This document shows, piece after piece, positions 44,965 through 56,207 of a DNA stretch of 64,000 nt. The notes under the pieces were generated by a model, which was given only the letters and a program-made list of their open reading frames with translations, did no database searches and had not been told where the DNA came from. The position numbers and the translations under genes were made by a program. This DNA is from Diphasiastrum complanatum (Eukaryota > Streptophyta > Lycopodiopsida > Lycopodiales > Lycopodiaceae), in assembly GCA_029204225.1 (NCBI GenBank), contig MU831844.1, forward strand, positions 1 through 64,000. Reading direction: 5' to 3'. Each line of letters starts with the position of its first letter. The stretch's first letter is position 1.

Positions 44965-46180
44965 ATTTTCAGTTTGCAGCATGTTTGGTTGATGGTTAGC
45001 TTGCATTAGGCATCTTGTCGTGGCATGAATAGTGTTAAAACTCCATTGTAGGGATAGTTTGGGATTGATTTTGCTAGATTTTGAGTGGATTTGCTTGTTT
45101 GAAATCTAATCTGATTATCAAACAGGGAAAGCTATTCAAATCACTAATCTTAAGATCCATTTGGATCTGAGATATCAGAGAAAATAACAAAAATCGGTAA
45201 AATCTGTCAAATTTGGTCAAAAAGAGGCAGAAAGTGTCATCAGAGCCCAGAACTTTTTACCCTCTTTCAGGAAACCTTCGTCGAGTTGCAAACACCTTTG
45301 GTTTTGTTTACATAACCTTCAGTTTGAAGGGCGAAGATTAATTTCTAGCAGATTTTCAGAAACATCAGAGAAACCACCAAAAAACACCAAAATTATCAAA
45401 ATCCTAAAAAATATAGAAAAAGAACCTTCGCCCAATTCATTGTGCTTAGATGTGATTCAGATCTATCTACTGTCAGGTCGGCAAAGAATAATACCAAAAA
45501 TAGAAAGGTTCTCAGAGGATCAGTTGTCATATTGTCATATTTTTGCCAAAAAAGTCATTTTTTTGCAAAATTACCAGTATTACTCTTGATCCTTCGCTAG
45601 AACCTTTGTCGAGTTTCCAGAACATTCTATTTATATAAAAATACTATTTTTGAGTTTGACGAAGATTTATCTTGATCAGATCACAAAGAATCTTGATTTT
45701 TACCCTCGACAGATCACAAAAACTATATTTTCTTGTGTCAGAAACCTTCGTCCGATTGTCCATAGTTTTATCTGTGTCAGATCTTCCATCTGAGAAATCG
45801 GCGAAGGTTATTTCCCAAGAAATTGTCAGAAAAGTGTTCAGAGAGTTTTTATCCCAAAATAGCACTGTTGAACCTTCGCCGAGCCAACCTTCGCCTAGAT
45901 AACCTTCGCCAGTCCTATTTTTAGTTTCTAATTTTCCAGATCAAGTCTCTGTCAAAATTTGGATCAGATCCGATATATTTCAAATTGGACTCTGAGAGAT
46001 TTATCATTTTTGAGAAGTATTGATTGATTGAATTTTGGGTAGTTTTTTAACATATAGAATCAGATTCTTGAAAAGTGGAATAGAGCTAGCAAATCTAATC
46101 TGAGATAGTTTTTGGAAAAATCTATATCCAATCACATTATCAATTTGATCTAAATAGCTGCCCTGGAGGTGCTCCACAGG
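44965..46180 (+). other. Gypsy leader with repeated AACCTTCGYCGAG motif
   Basis: Untranslated region between LTR and gag. Variants of AACCTTCGYCGAG occur near 45274, 45421, 45597, 45744, 45870, 45887 and 45900. The same motif fills the spacer before the third ORF. No standard primer-binding site was recognised after the LTR. Confidence 0.65.
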
Positions 46181-47169
46181 AGGTCAATCCAATTATTGAT
46201 AGAAGAGCACCCCGATTGGATCTACCCAAATATAATGGATTAACAGATCCAGTTCGATTTCTTCAGATCTATGCTGAATCCTGTGAGGTCTATGGTGAGA
46301 TTTATCCTCAAGATAAACTTAAGTTGTTTCCTATGGCCTTAACAGGCGCAGCACAAGATTGGTACTATAACCAAGATGAAACTGAGCGTACAGATTGGGA
46401 GGTTGTTAAACGAGCCCTTATCACATGGTTCAAACCGCGGAAGTTTATGGAAGACCCTTTCCTACTTTTAAGTAAAATTAAAATGGGAAAGCGGGAAATG
46501 GTTCGAGATTACATCGAAAGGGTGAAACATCTTAGATCTGAATGTGAGCCTGAGCTGATTAATGAAAATGCCATGATTATGTGGTTTTTGTCAGGTCTAC
46601 CTAAACGAATCAGACGTGAATTGAAACGCCATAATGAGTACGCACTTTTGCAAAATGTGATGGATGATGCAATTTTGGAGGAGGATGAAGATTCAGATGA
46701 TGAGCCGAATGTCAGTATGTTGCCTTATACAACAGGGCAAACTACTACAACATCCACCACTATTGCATCAACGAATGCCAATGCTACTGCAGAAATGATG
46801 CTCAATGAGTTCGAGAAACTTGGGAAGACCCAACAGAAACAGATGGAAAAGTTGCAGTTGCAATTTGATGAGAAGATCAAAGCATTGGAAAATTTCCACG
46901 GAGAAGCGAACAAGGAACCTGAGAAGTTTGCAAAGACTTTTCCTACCAGGAAAAATGTCTGGTGCTCTATTTGTACAAGAAATCACAAAGTGAACGAGTG
47001 TCCTCAATTGAAAAAACGAATGGAAATCAATGTTTGCCATCTGTGTAATTCACCTGATCATGAGACTGCCTTTTGCAACTTCAACCCTCGGATAATTCAG
47101 CAACGGTATGCCCAGATGGGATATCGAGATCCACAGTATGGAGGCAATCCAGCAGCAAGACTATGACAA
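46180..47169 (+). pseudogene. Gypsy gag
   Basis: A capsid-type retrotransposon gag: YNGLTDPVRFLQIYAESCE, LTGAAQDWYY, LITWFKPRKF and IERVKHLRSE, then a linker with a T-rich low-complexity run and coiled-coil-like QKQMEKLQLQFDEKIKALE. Two zinc-knuckle-like motifs follow (CSICTRNHKVNEC near 46963 and CHLCNSPDHETAFC near 47035). No in-frame ATG precedes the conserved part, so the true start has been lost or lies upstream in another frame. The frame ends with TGA at 47167. Confidence 0.88.
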
Positions 47170-47379
47170 TCTACTCTTGGATACCCGGAGCATCTAGCCT
47201 TGCTTGCCCCACCAAAGCACTCCGCTCCTCCTGCCAATTTGATGGAACCAGAACCTTACGGAAGTGCTGAGCAATGGAGCTATGGTAATGATCAGGAAGG
47301 TGGATCTTCATGACAGTATGCCATTTATGCTGCCACTCAACAACAAGCCTCGAGAAATTGGGCCAGAGCACCACTTGGA

Positions 47380-48126
47380 TGCTTTGCATGTGGAGAAAAT
47401 TACAGAGTTGCAGAATGCCCAAATAAAGGAAAAATTGTACCATTCTGTCGTGACTGTGAATATGGGCATTGCTATAAAGACTGTCCAGCAAGACCGAAGC
47501 CACCACCAGCTACAGCACTTGTAAATTTGATAACAATCAAGCAAGGATCGGTAGCTCATAATAAACCAAGTGCACCCTTGATGGTGGTCACCAGAGCACA
47601 AAAGCAAAAAGAACCAGTAGTGGATTCAGTACCTGCTGATTCTATACCATTGAACGATACACCAACAGCATCAAAAGTTTATCCAAATCTTAATGCAGAA
47701 AAACGAAGATATCAGGATATGAGACAGTGGATTAAGCATCTACAAGAAGAAGAGGAACTTGAAGCTGCTAAAGTAACAGCTGAAGTTCGGTCTTCACCAT
47801 TGCAACCTCCAAGAAATTTATGTACAGATATGAATGATCAATTACATCATCACAAAGAACCCTTCAAGATGACGGAACCGGAAGCACCGCATAGAGAATT
47901 ACTCATGAATATTTTGTCTAGCAAGATCAATATTTCAAAGTTGGTGCCGAAAGCAAAAGAAGTCATAGCGCAAAAGTTAGCTCAAGAAGAATCAGAAGAC
48001 CATCAGGAGCCGCTCTTTTGTGCTGGATTTGAAGAATCTAACGATGTACTACATGTTGGAGCAGCTTGGGAAAGTGAACAAAAGAATATCACTCTGCCAA
48101 TACAACATAGACAATTTTCTAAATAA
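47380..48126 (+). pseudogene. Gypsy gag-pol linker with third Cys-rich motif
   Basis: From about 47380 one frame reads CFACGENYRVAEC, then CRDCEYGHCYKDC, two more cysteine knuckles, then a hydrophilic region (VTRAQKQKEP, QDMRQWIKHLQEEEELEAAK) up to a TAA at 48124. The segment 47170-47380 between gag and this block appears frameshifted. This is the usual region between gag and protease. Confidence 0.7.
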
Positions 48127-49545
48127 GCAGTTGTGATAGATGGCGGTTCAGGAGTTAACCTGATTTCTACAAAGCTATGTACAAAATGGGGCCTTATGAA
48201 GATTAAGCCTGCTACTTTTGCTATTAAGCTAGCTGATCAAACGACGGTTCGTCCACAAGGAATGGTGGAAGATATACTTGTCAGGATTGCAGGAGTACAA
48301 TTCGTCATTACTTTCATCGTGATGGAATTACCAGAAGCACCAAAAGTCTACCGAGTTCTCTTAGGACTTCCCTGGTTACAAGTTGCGCAAGTAATTCATA
48401 ACTGGGGTACTGGCAAAATCACTTTTGAAAATCGTGAACGTGCAATTAAAATTGATCCTACGACTTGGACTATCAAGCCAATGGTTGGAAAAGCGGATGA
48501 CGATTCATCAACAACAAATCACACTTGTGATCGACCAGTGAAAAAATTGGGAGTTCACTACGATTCAACTTATGATGGCAATGCAGAACTTACGGATGAA
48601 CAGATTCTACATCATATGGATCCAACCAGATTTAGAGTGCGTAATGTTCCTGATGAACCAACAATCAAATCGCCCAAAGCAGGTATATTGAAGGGAGATA
48701 GGATGACAGGTTCGATGACGAAGAAACAAGCAAAGCAACATTATAATACGGTCCTGAAATGGGAAAATCCCCCTCAAAAGATTGATTTAAAGGAAGTGCC
48801 ACCTCTATTGGATAAAGACAAAGGAAAAGTCAAGAATGTTTCTTCAAGTCAGATCTCCAGCAAGACATCATCGTCTAGGAAGTCTTCACCTGAGAAGAAA
48901 GATTTATCATCCCGGAAGTCATCACCTCCACGATCAATTCCTGCTAAGAAGACTAAACGAAGATCCAAGACAAGTCCTTTCAAAAAAGAACAAGCAAATG
49001 TAGTCCAACATGATATGCCAGAGCATTTTAAACGTTATACACTGGATGATGTGGTTATCATGTTACCTAAAGCACATCGTGAACCTGAAGAACATATGCC
49101 GAAATCTAAAGAGGTTTACGCTGGCCCATCTAGGACGCAGCCAATGAATCTTGCAGAACCAAGAGAACCAGAAAAGATTGTACAAGTGGGATCACAACTT
49201 ACTCTTGAACAGTATCAAGCACTCCGTTTGCTACTTATTAAGTATCAAGATTGTTTTGCATGTACTTATCAAGATTTGAAGGGTATTCCGACATCAGTCA
49301 TTGAACATACCATACCTTTAGTACCCGATGCAGTACCAAAGATTACAAAGTTCTATCACTGTAATCCTAATGTGACAGATCTGATAAAGAAAGAACTTCA
49401 GAGATTGCTTGACAGCGATTTCATTTATGAGATCGAGCATGCCGAATGGATTTCATCGATTGTCATTATTCCTAAGAAAAATGAGAAATTGCGAATCTGT
49501 GTGAATCTCAAAGCATTGAATAAAGTGACACGGAAGGTCACTTTC
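48127..49545 (+). pseudogene. Gypsy protease and N-terminal RT
   Basis: Directly after the TAA comes VVIDGGSGVNLIS, the protease active site with DGGS where other families have DTGA or DSGA, then LLGLPWLQVAQVIHNW, a long K/S-rich linker (48800-49000), and the RT start: LIKKELQRLLDSDFIYEIE, WISSIVIIPKKNEKLRICVN, LKALNKVTRK. A frame change occurs near 49540, after which this frame becomes non-homologous up to its stop at 49617. Confidence 0.88.
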
Positions 49546-50732
49546 CGTTACCTTTTACTGAAAGCGTTTTGGATCGCCTTGCTGGAGCGGAAGCTTATAG
49601 TTTCCTGGATGGATTAAGTGGTTACAACCAGGTTAAGATTGCACCTGCCGATCGTCACAAAACTGTTTTTGCAACAGAATGGGACACCTATGCTTACAAA
49701 GTAATGCCATTTGGACTCTGTAATTCACCAAGTTCATTCCAAAGAGTAATAAAATTTGCCTTTAAAGATTATCTGCAGAAATTTCTTGAAATTTACTTGG
49801 ACGACTTGGGAGTTCATAGTACAAATATAGACCACCTGGATCGATTGGAGAAAGTCTTTGAAAGATGCCGCAAATATCAGATTTCTCTAAATCCAGAAAA
49901 ATGCCAGATATGGGTTTCTCACGGAGTGGTGCTTGGACATGTGATATCAAGACATGGTATTGCCACCAATTATTCTAAGATCAAAGTTATTGTGGAATTG
50001 CCATCGCCAGCAACAATTCGAGGAGTTTATGTGTTTATGGGTCATGCGAACTACTATCAAATTTTTATTATCTTCTTTGCGGATTTAGCACGACCTATAT
50101 ACAAATTAACTATTGTTCCTATTTGGACAGTAGAGGCGTTGGAAGCCTTTGAAAATTTAAGAAAAACATTATCTTCAGCACCAATACTGTGTTCTCCAGA
50201 TTGGACATTAGGGTTTCATGTTCATACTAACACCTCAAAATACGCCACTGGATCAGTTTTGACACAGCCAGGTGACTATAAGAAGGATTATCCGATACGA
50301 TTTGCAAGCAGACAGCTTACAGATCCAGAGAAGAATTATTCAACAACAAAACGTGAAGCGCTATCCATGATTTTTTCTGTTCGAAAATTTTGTCACTATC
50401 TCATGGAAACGCACTTTGCATTTTATACAGATCGTCAACCGTTACTTTACTTGGTAAATAAGACGTGTAATACTGGACGTATTGCAAGATGGTTATTATT
50501 ATTGACTGAATTTGATTTTCAAATTGTGGTTAGAAAGGGGAAGCAACATTATCTAGCCGATCATGTTTCACGAATTGAATCCGCACCAGTTAATACTAAA
50601 GTGGATGATGAACTGCCAGATGTTGCATTGTTCTATGTTGAAGCAGTACCTGAGTGGGCGACAGATATTGTTGAGTACCTGATGTTAGGACAACTGAATG
50701 ACTCTTTACAAAAGTACAGAAAAGACAATTGA
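49545..50732 (+). pseudogene. Gypsy RT core and RNase H
   Basis: SVLDRLAGAEAYSFLDGLSG, YKVMPFGLCNSPSSFQRVI and the catalytic EIYLDDLGVHSTN (YLDD, both Asp kept), then LGHVISRHGIATNYSKIK. RNase H follows: FHVHTNTSKYATGSVLTQPG (the first catalytic Asp of the usual DAS motif is replaced by Asn), NYSTTKREALSMIFSVRKF and FYTDRQPLLYL. A frameshift near 50720 leads to the TGA at 50730. The integrase continues in the next frame. Confidence 0.9.
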
Positions 50733-51921
50733 TTCATAAGGCTCAACCTTATCAATTAATTGCAGGACAATTGTATCATTGTGGATTAGATAATATTTTA
50801 CGAAGATGTGTTTTACCGCATGAAGTACCAGATCTAATCATGTTTTCACATGATGGCATGGGTGGAGGACACTTCTCTACAGATATTACTGTTCGCAAAC
50901 TTTTGCAATACGGTTGTTGGTGGCCTACATTTCATAAGGACACAGCAAATTTTATTCAGACATGTGATGTCTGCCAGCGAGCACGACGGCCTACTCGACA
51001 GAATTATGAATCCTTACATCCGGTTTTATCGCAAGCACCGTTTGAAAAATGGGGACTGGATTATGTTGGTCCTATTCACCCCGCTGCTCAAGGATCTCAG
51101 GCTCGCTACATTATCGTCGCAACTGACTATATGACCAAGTGGGTTGAAGCCAAAGCTGTCAAAGTAGCTGATGCGAAATCTACAACTAAGCTTCTATATG
51201 AAAATATTATGATCAGATTTGGATGTCCGATCGAAATTGTCAGTGATTGGGGTAAACACTTTGTTAATCAAACAATAAAGTGTTTACTGGAAGATTTTTT
51301 TGTTATACACAGATTTAGTACTCCCTATTATCCCAGAGGGAATGGCCAAGCTGAATCTTCCAATAAGAATCTCTGCACCATTATGACAAAGACAGTTGAA
51401 GCGAGTCGGTCTGATTGGGAACATAAACTGTATGCATCATTATGGGCATTCAGAACCGCTTACAAAAATAGTACAAATCAAACACCTTTTCAACTGGTTT
51501 ATGGTCAAGATGATGTTATGCCAATTGAATTTTTAATCTCATCTTTACGCATAGCAGCAACGGAACGATTAAATGATTATCAGTCTTTACAACTTCGCCA
51601 CGATGCATTGCACAAATTATGTGAAATCCGATTGATGGCAGTTCATGCCTTAGCAGCAGAGAAAGCCCGTCGCAAGGCATGGCACGATCGGCGATTGCAT
51701 AAGAAAGATCTGGAAGTAGGAGATCTTGCATTGATGTACAAAACCAAGCTGATCAAGGGTAAGTTGAAGTTTACTGGGGAAGGCCCGTATGAAGTGAAGG
51801 AAATCCTGCACTATGGCGCAGTAATTCTTGAGAACTTGGATGGGAAATGATTTGATACTCCGGTACATGGCAGCCGATTACGCAAGTTTTGGCAGCCTGC
51901 TTCGCCAGTTCAGCAAGCCTG
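50733..51921 (+). pseudogene. Gypsy integrase
   Basis: Zinc-binding HHCC region (FSHDGMGGGHFS, WWPTFHKDTANFIQTCDVCQ), then the catalytic core GLDYVGPIHPA, IVSDWGKHF and YYPRGNGQAESSNKNL (D, D and E kept), WAFRTAYKNSTNQTPFQLVY, and the C-terminal GKLKFTGEGPYEVKEI. A TGA at 51848 interrupts the last part, which then runs on (FDTPVHGSRLRKFWQPAS) to 51921. No chromodomain is visible. Confidence 0.9.
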
Positions 51922-52751
51922 ATCTCAATATATTTTTTCATTTTATTTGTTTTCAATTTTTTGTTTTTCAGTATTTAATTTGCTGAATTTTTTTTGGAAA
52001 AAGACAATTGAAAAAAAAAAAAAACAAAGAAAGAAAAAATAAGAAAAGACTGATGAGCAAAAGTCAGGAAGTCATCAGCATAAGAAAACGAAAGCACAGT
52101 ATTTTTATGAAAAATGACTTAAAAAACCACTATTTTGGGTCGATTTGGCCAATACAGTATCAGAAACCTTCGCTGAGCTCTCAGACTGTACATCCACCCT
52201 TGATTAATCTAAATTGAGGTGGGCGAAGGTTTCTAACAAGAGAAAATTCAATTTTTGAGTCAGGCGAATGTTCAGTGATATGCCATTTTGGGAACCTTTG
52301 CCGAGCATCATAACGTCATTATGAACCTTCGTCGACCTGCTAGATGATCTTAAAATGTCAAAATTAGGTTGTCCATAGGTTCAGATTGTGGAAAAAAGCA
52401 TATATGACAGTACATGGGCGAAGGACCCTCCTGGGCGAAGGTTCATCCTTTGCCAGCCCTGGAAAATGTTTGCCTGATAGGTTCAGATCCCTAGAAACCT
52501 TCGTCGAGATTTTTATAGCCTATTTTTACAGTACTGTACATGCCTGCAATTTTTTGTTCAGAACTGATCAGCCCAACTACTATTCAGTGTAATGGACCCA
52601 CCAAATTCACCCATATGTTGGCTGAATTCGTTTCATTCCTCACTTGTGCTAGCGAAGCTCTTGCGAATTTTTCTTGCGACCAAAGCCTTCCAAATTTCTT
52701 GCATTGCCTTCTGATACATTCTCACGCAATTATAATTCCTTTCTGATCATC
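51922..52751 (+). other. Gypsy spacer between pol and third ORF
   Basis: Non-coding, with an A-rich run (52010-52040) and again many copies of the AACCTTCGYCGAG motif on both strands (near 52165, 52212, 52290, 52324, 52418, 52433, 52496). Confidence 0.65.
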
Positions 52752-55396
52752 ATGTCTTCTACCGATACTTCCCAGTCTCCGCGCTATACTATACATCGTG
52801 ATGTCCCATCTGCAACGGACATCATAATTCTTCCTAGCACAAGCATGGTCAGTCAGTGGATGACCCTTGTGGAGCCTCTACTTACTACAATGGGTGTTCA
52901 TGAGAGAGCCTTTTCGGGACACATCGATATGGATTTCATCACTCTTGCCTTCAGTACGTGGAAGGAAGAGAAATCCAAGTTTTACATCACCTTCCAAGGA
53001 CACACAAGGTGCGCGTCACTGAGGCCGCACTTGCAGCTATAGGAATCTCATCTGGTACGCACGCCTCACCCAATCACAAACACGCCAAACAGGCCATCAA
53101 GCCATACATTGACCTCACCAACGATCTGCATTGTTCTAATGGTGGTTACCTTCTGGAAGCCATCATTGAGCCTTCCATCCACGTCGCTGCCCAATTGTTG
53201 AATCATTTTCTGATGGTTGGCAACCTCAGGAAAGACCGCATCCACAGCGAGATCGTAATTCCTGACTCGCCTTCTGCATCACGACATCATACTAGGCATA
53301 CCTCGTCAGCTGCGCTTCCACCCCCTACTGTTGTTCGCATTGAACTTCCCATTCCCCTTGTCTCTAATGCTTCCCTCGCCTCTGCTCCCATACAAGGACA
53401 GTCTGTGACCATTGGGCCTACCATTCCCATCACAGCTGCCCAGGCTGCCTCAACCCCGCACACCGAAGCAACCTCACCCAACACATAGTTCTTCATGAAT
53501 ATGTTTGATGATTCCGACCCCCTTGGAGCCACCAAAATTTTTGAAATGCCCCAGAGCCCAGCACCCTTTGAACCCCAATCCCCTGGAAGAGCATTCGGGC
53601 ATATCCATGAAGCTACTGTTGGTGTCGAAGATGCCAGTCAGCAACCACCCACACAGGGTAGCCCAGCCACACTTCGGGTCGACACAACTGTCAAGTCACC
53701 AAAGCAGTTCGACGCCACGGTGCCTGAAGGGTTTGAAGACGAGGATATTTTTGAAGAAGAAGAGACTTTGGCACCTATTCCACGCCTACCATGGACAGTA
53801 CCATCAGGGTCTCCTACTGCTGCCACATCCATGACTGTCGATTCTGGTGATGCTCTCGAGTTAGTTTCAAGCCTTGGGCAAGTGATCCAGTATATGTTGG
53901 ATAAAAAAAAGAAAATGGAACAGAGGATCTTTGTTTTAGGATCCGAAAACACTCTGATCAGCCAAAAAATTGTCCAGCTGGATCGAGAGGTGAAGATAGC
54001 CAAGCAACATGAAGAAAAGGCTGAAAGCAGAAAGACATTGTCCCAGCAACAAGCTGATCACTTGGAAACCCACATCAACTCCCTACAAAATGCCCTAACA
54101 ATCGCACAAGATCAGATAGATAAGGTAGTGCAAGATGCCAAGCAACAGGTGCAGCTGTTGAAGGGGCAATTACAAATGGCCGAACAAGATCACACACGGC
54201 TTCAAGGTGATTGGATGCGACCACCCTTGAGCGTGATGCATATCTGCAAACACAAATACCCGATCATCCGGTCACACCGACGGAGATTGCATATTTGTTC
54301 AAGAAAGTGGAAACATACAAAGTGGCCCTTCAGGAATTCCAAGGCCGCTTTGATAGGTTCAAAGGAGCAGCTTCAATCGAGTTGGCAAAGGCAAAAGAGA
54401 CAATCAATGCCTATGAAAAAGCTGTCGCTCAAGTGTTGGAAGCCAGACCACAAATCCTTGTCCCGGTCATGCCACAATTCTCCCCTTCGCGCCAAGAAAC
54501 TGTACAAATGGATACAAGGATTGATTCGAGCATGGACCGGGGGGGGGGTTCTAGATCTAGTAGATCAACCGCCAACTATACCGGCAGTACAGGCGGGTCC
54601 ATCCTCATCAAGGACAAGCCATTTATTCAGAAGGCCCATCAGCGTCAAGGACCAGATCCAGACCTTCTTAAAGCAGCATCCACATGAGCCCTCACGTGGT
54701 GGATGGGTTCTCAAATTTAAGACCTCCGAGATCGAGGCCGACAAAGAATTGGACAGAATACCTACACTGGGAGAGCAGCCGGCATGGAGAATCACGGTTT
54801 TTGAGAAAACTCCGGAATCAATTAGGAGCTATGTCGCCAGCTCTCGCCAGTTGCGGGTAGATCCTTATTATGTGCCAATGCCGCGAAGACAAAAATGAAA
54901 AGATTTGGGATTGGCTATGGATAAAATCACCATCCACATGCCCAATTGGCCAATCATCCACCAGCCTTACAGCTGGAATATTTCAGTGGATTTCCATTGG
55001 GCCTTACAGGCATATCAGAGAGAGTATGTCCACTCTCTGGATCCAACGGTGCGACAATCGGCAATGTTTTCAAAAGATCTAACTCTGTTGGCGTCAGTGG
55101 CAACCAAATGAGACAATTGCCTTCCTACCCTAGCATTTGAACCAAATAAGCCGATGGCCTCAGAGCAAATCAAAGATCAGTTGCCGATTGCTCGACTGTA
55201 TTTCTGTGCGGCTATGATGGGAGGCTCTTGGGAATCTCGCTTCACCTCATGGACAACTTCCAAGTGGATTGCCGGAGCCCACCGTTGTTTCTTGCCCCAT
55301 AATTTGGATTTCAATACTGCATGCCTTGACTTTATGGAGAAGGTGCAGTATCATTTAATTAAGATTCGGCGCGAAGCCAATAAAAGTCCCCAATAA
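52752..55396 (+). pseudogene. Third ORF of the Gypsy element: about 880-codon coiled-coil protein, function unknown
   Basis: Starts with MSSTDTSQSPRYTIHRDVPS (ATG 52752) and can be followed to the stop at 55396 through frameshifts near 53005, 54207 and in a 10-G run near 54540, and in-frame stops at 53486, 54896 and 55109. Segments: an N-terminal globular-looking part (ATDIIILPSTSMVSQWMTLV, KVRVTEAALAAIGI, AIKPYIDLTND); a P/S/T-rich linker; an acidic patch (GFEDEDIFEEEE, 53728-53765); a long coiled coil (53870-54420, heptad-like with QQADHLETHINSLQNALTIA); a second S-rich linker; and a C-terminal part rich in W (DKITIHMPNWPIIHQPYSWN, MMGGSWESRFTSWTTSKWIA). No signal peptide or membrane segment is visible, so an envelope role is not supported. 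I know of no match. The multi-frame continuity shows past coding selection. Confidence 0.6.
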
Positions 55397-55434
55397 CTGC
55401 ATATTGCAGGTGTCGTGGGACCGCCACCAGTTTT

Positions 55435-55443
55435 GGTGGGGGA
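55435..55443 (+). other. Gypsy polypurine tract
   Basis: GGTGGGGGA a few bases before the 3' LTR, with one T interrupting the purines. Confidence 0.5.
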
Positions 55444-55446
55444 TAT

Positions 55447-56202
55447 TGTTGGAGGGTTTGCGGATCCCAAGGCAACCCTAACCCTAGTTAATAAGTGAGA
55501 GGGATTTGGCATCCTGCGTGTGTAAGTCCAACCCAATGATCACATAGTTATTTGATTAATTAGAGTGTTAATAAAAGGACTTTAGGCCTATTTTGCGGGA
55601 CTTTTAATGTCGCAGGGCCTAAATGTCAAGTTAGTGAATAAAGTTGGGTTTCCGTCCAATTTTGATGGTTCTCACACGTTTTTAAATTTGAATAAAAAGA
55701 GAGGCAAGACTGGACCAATAGGATTCAAAGGCCAGGGCCCTCCTCTCTACTATAAATAGGGACCAACTCGAGTTGCTCCTCATGTTCATTTCCTCATTTC
55801 AATAAAGCAGATTGGTTCTCTTTAGAAATGGATTGATGAATGTCCTTGTTTTTCCTCTCTTTTCCTCCATTTCTCATGCTTTCTTTGGATTTTGCTAATT
55901 GTTGGATCTGATCATTATTGGGATTGATATTTCTTATGCTTTTTGTGAGAGAGAAAGGGAGAGAGAGAAGAGTAAGTTTCTATCATTGTTCTGGATTTAG
56001 GGTTAATGGAAGTAGGGTTAATGGATGTAGTGTTAATGCTTAGTGTTAATGGATGTAGTGTTAGATCGTCCATTCATGTTGAAATCTGAACTATACTATC
56101 GCTCTCATGGGAACGAACCTACATGACAACTAACTCCGTCTCTTTGATGCTAGATTGACTAGATCTTGTATTCAGGTTAGGCAAGGAAAGAAACCCACTC
56201 CA
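55447..56202 (+). repeat. Gypsy 3' LTR (756 bp)
   Basis: TGTTGGAGGG to ACTCCA. It is followed by the TAGCG target duplication. Confidence 0.92.
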
Positions 56203-56207
56203 TAGCG
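56203..56207 (+). repeat. Target site duplication of the Gypsy element (right)
   Basis: TAGCG, identical to 44200-44204. Confidence 0.88.

Larger units (their letters stand above)
44205..56202 (+). mobile_element. 12-kb Ty3/Gypsy LTR retrotransposon with an extra 3' ORF, defective
   Basis: LTRs at 44205-44964 and 55447-56202 (both TGTTGG...CA), target duplication TAGCG, total 11,998 bp. Order: 5' LTR, 1.25-kb leader, gag, protease-RT-RNase H-integrase, about 830-bp spacer, a third coding region (52752-55396), a G-rich purine tract (55435-55443), 3' LTR. RT before RNase H before integrase is the Ty3/Gypsy order. All coding blocks carry frameshifts or stops. The LTRs differ at about 25 sites by eye (about 97% alike). 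It is inserted into an unclassified repeat on the opposite strand. Confidence 0.93.

Noticed and set aside
52752-55396. Envelope-like protein for the Gypsy third ORF
   Set aside because: The position would fit, but no signal peptide, cleavage site or membrane segment is visible. The central part is a soluble coiled coil.
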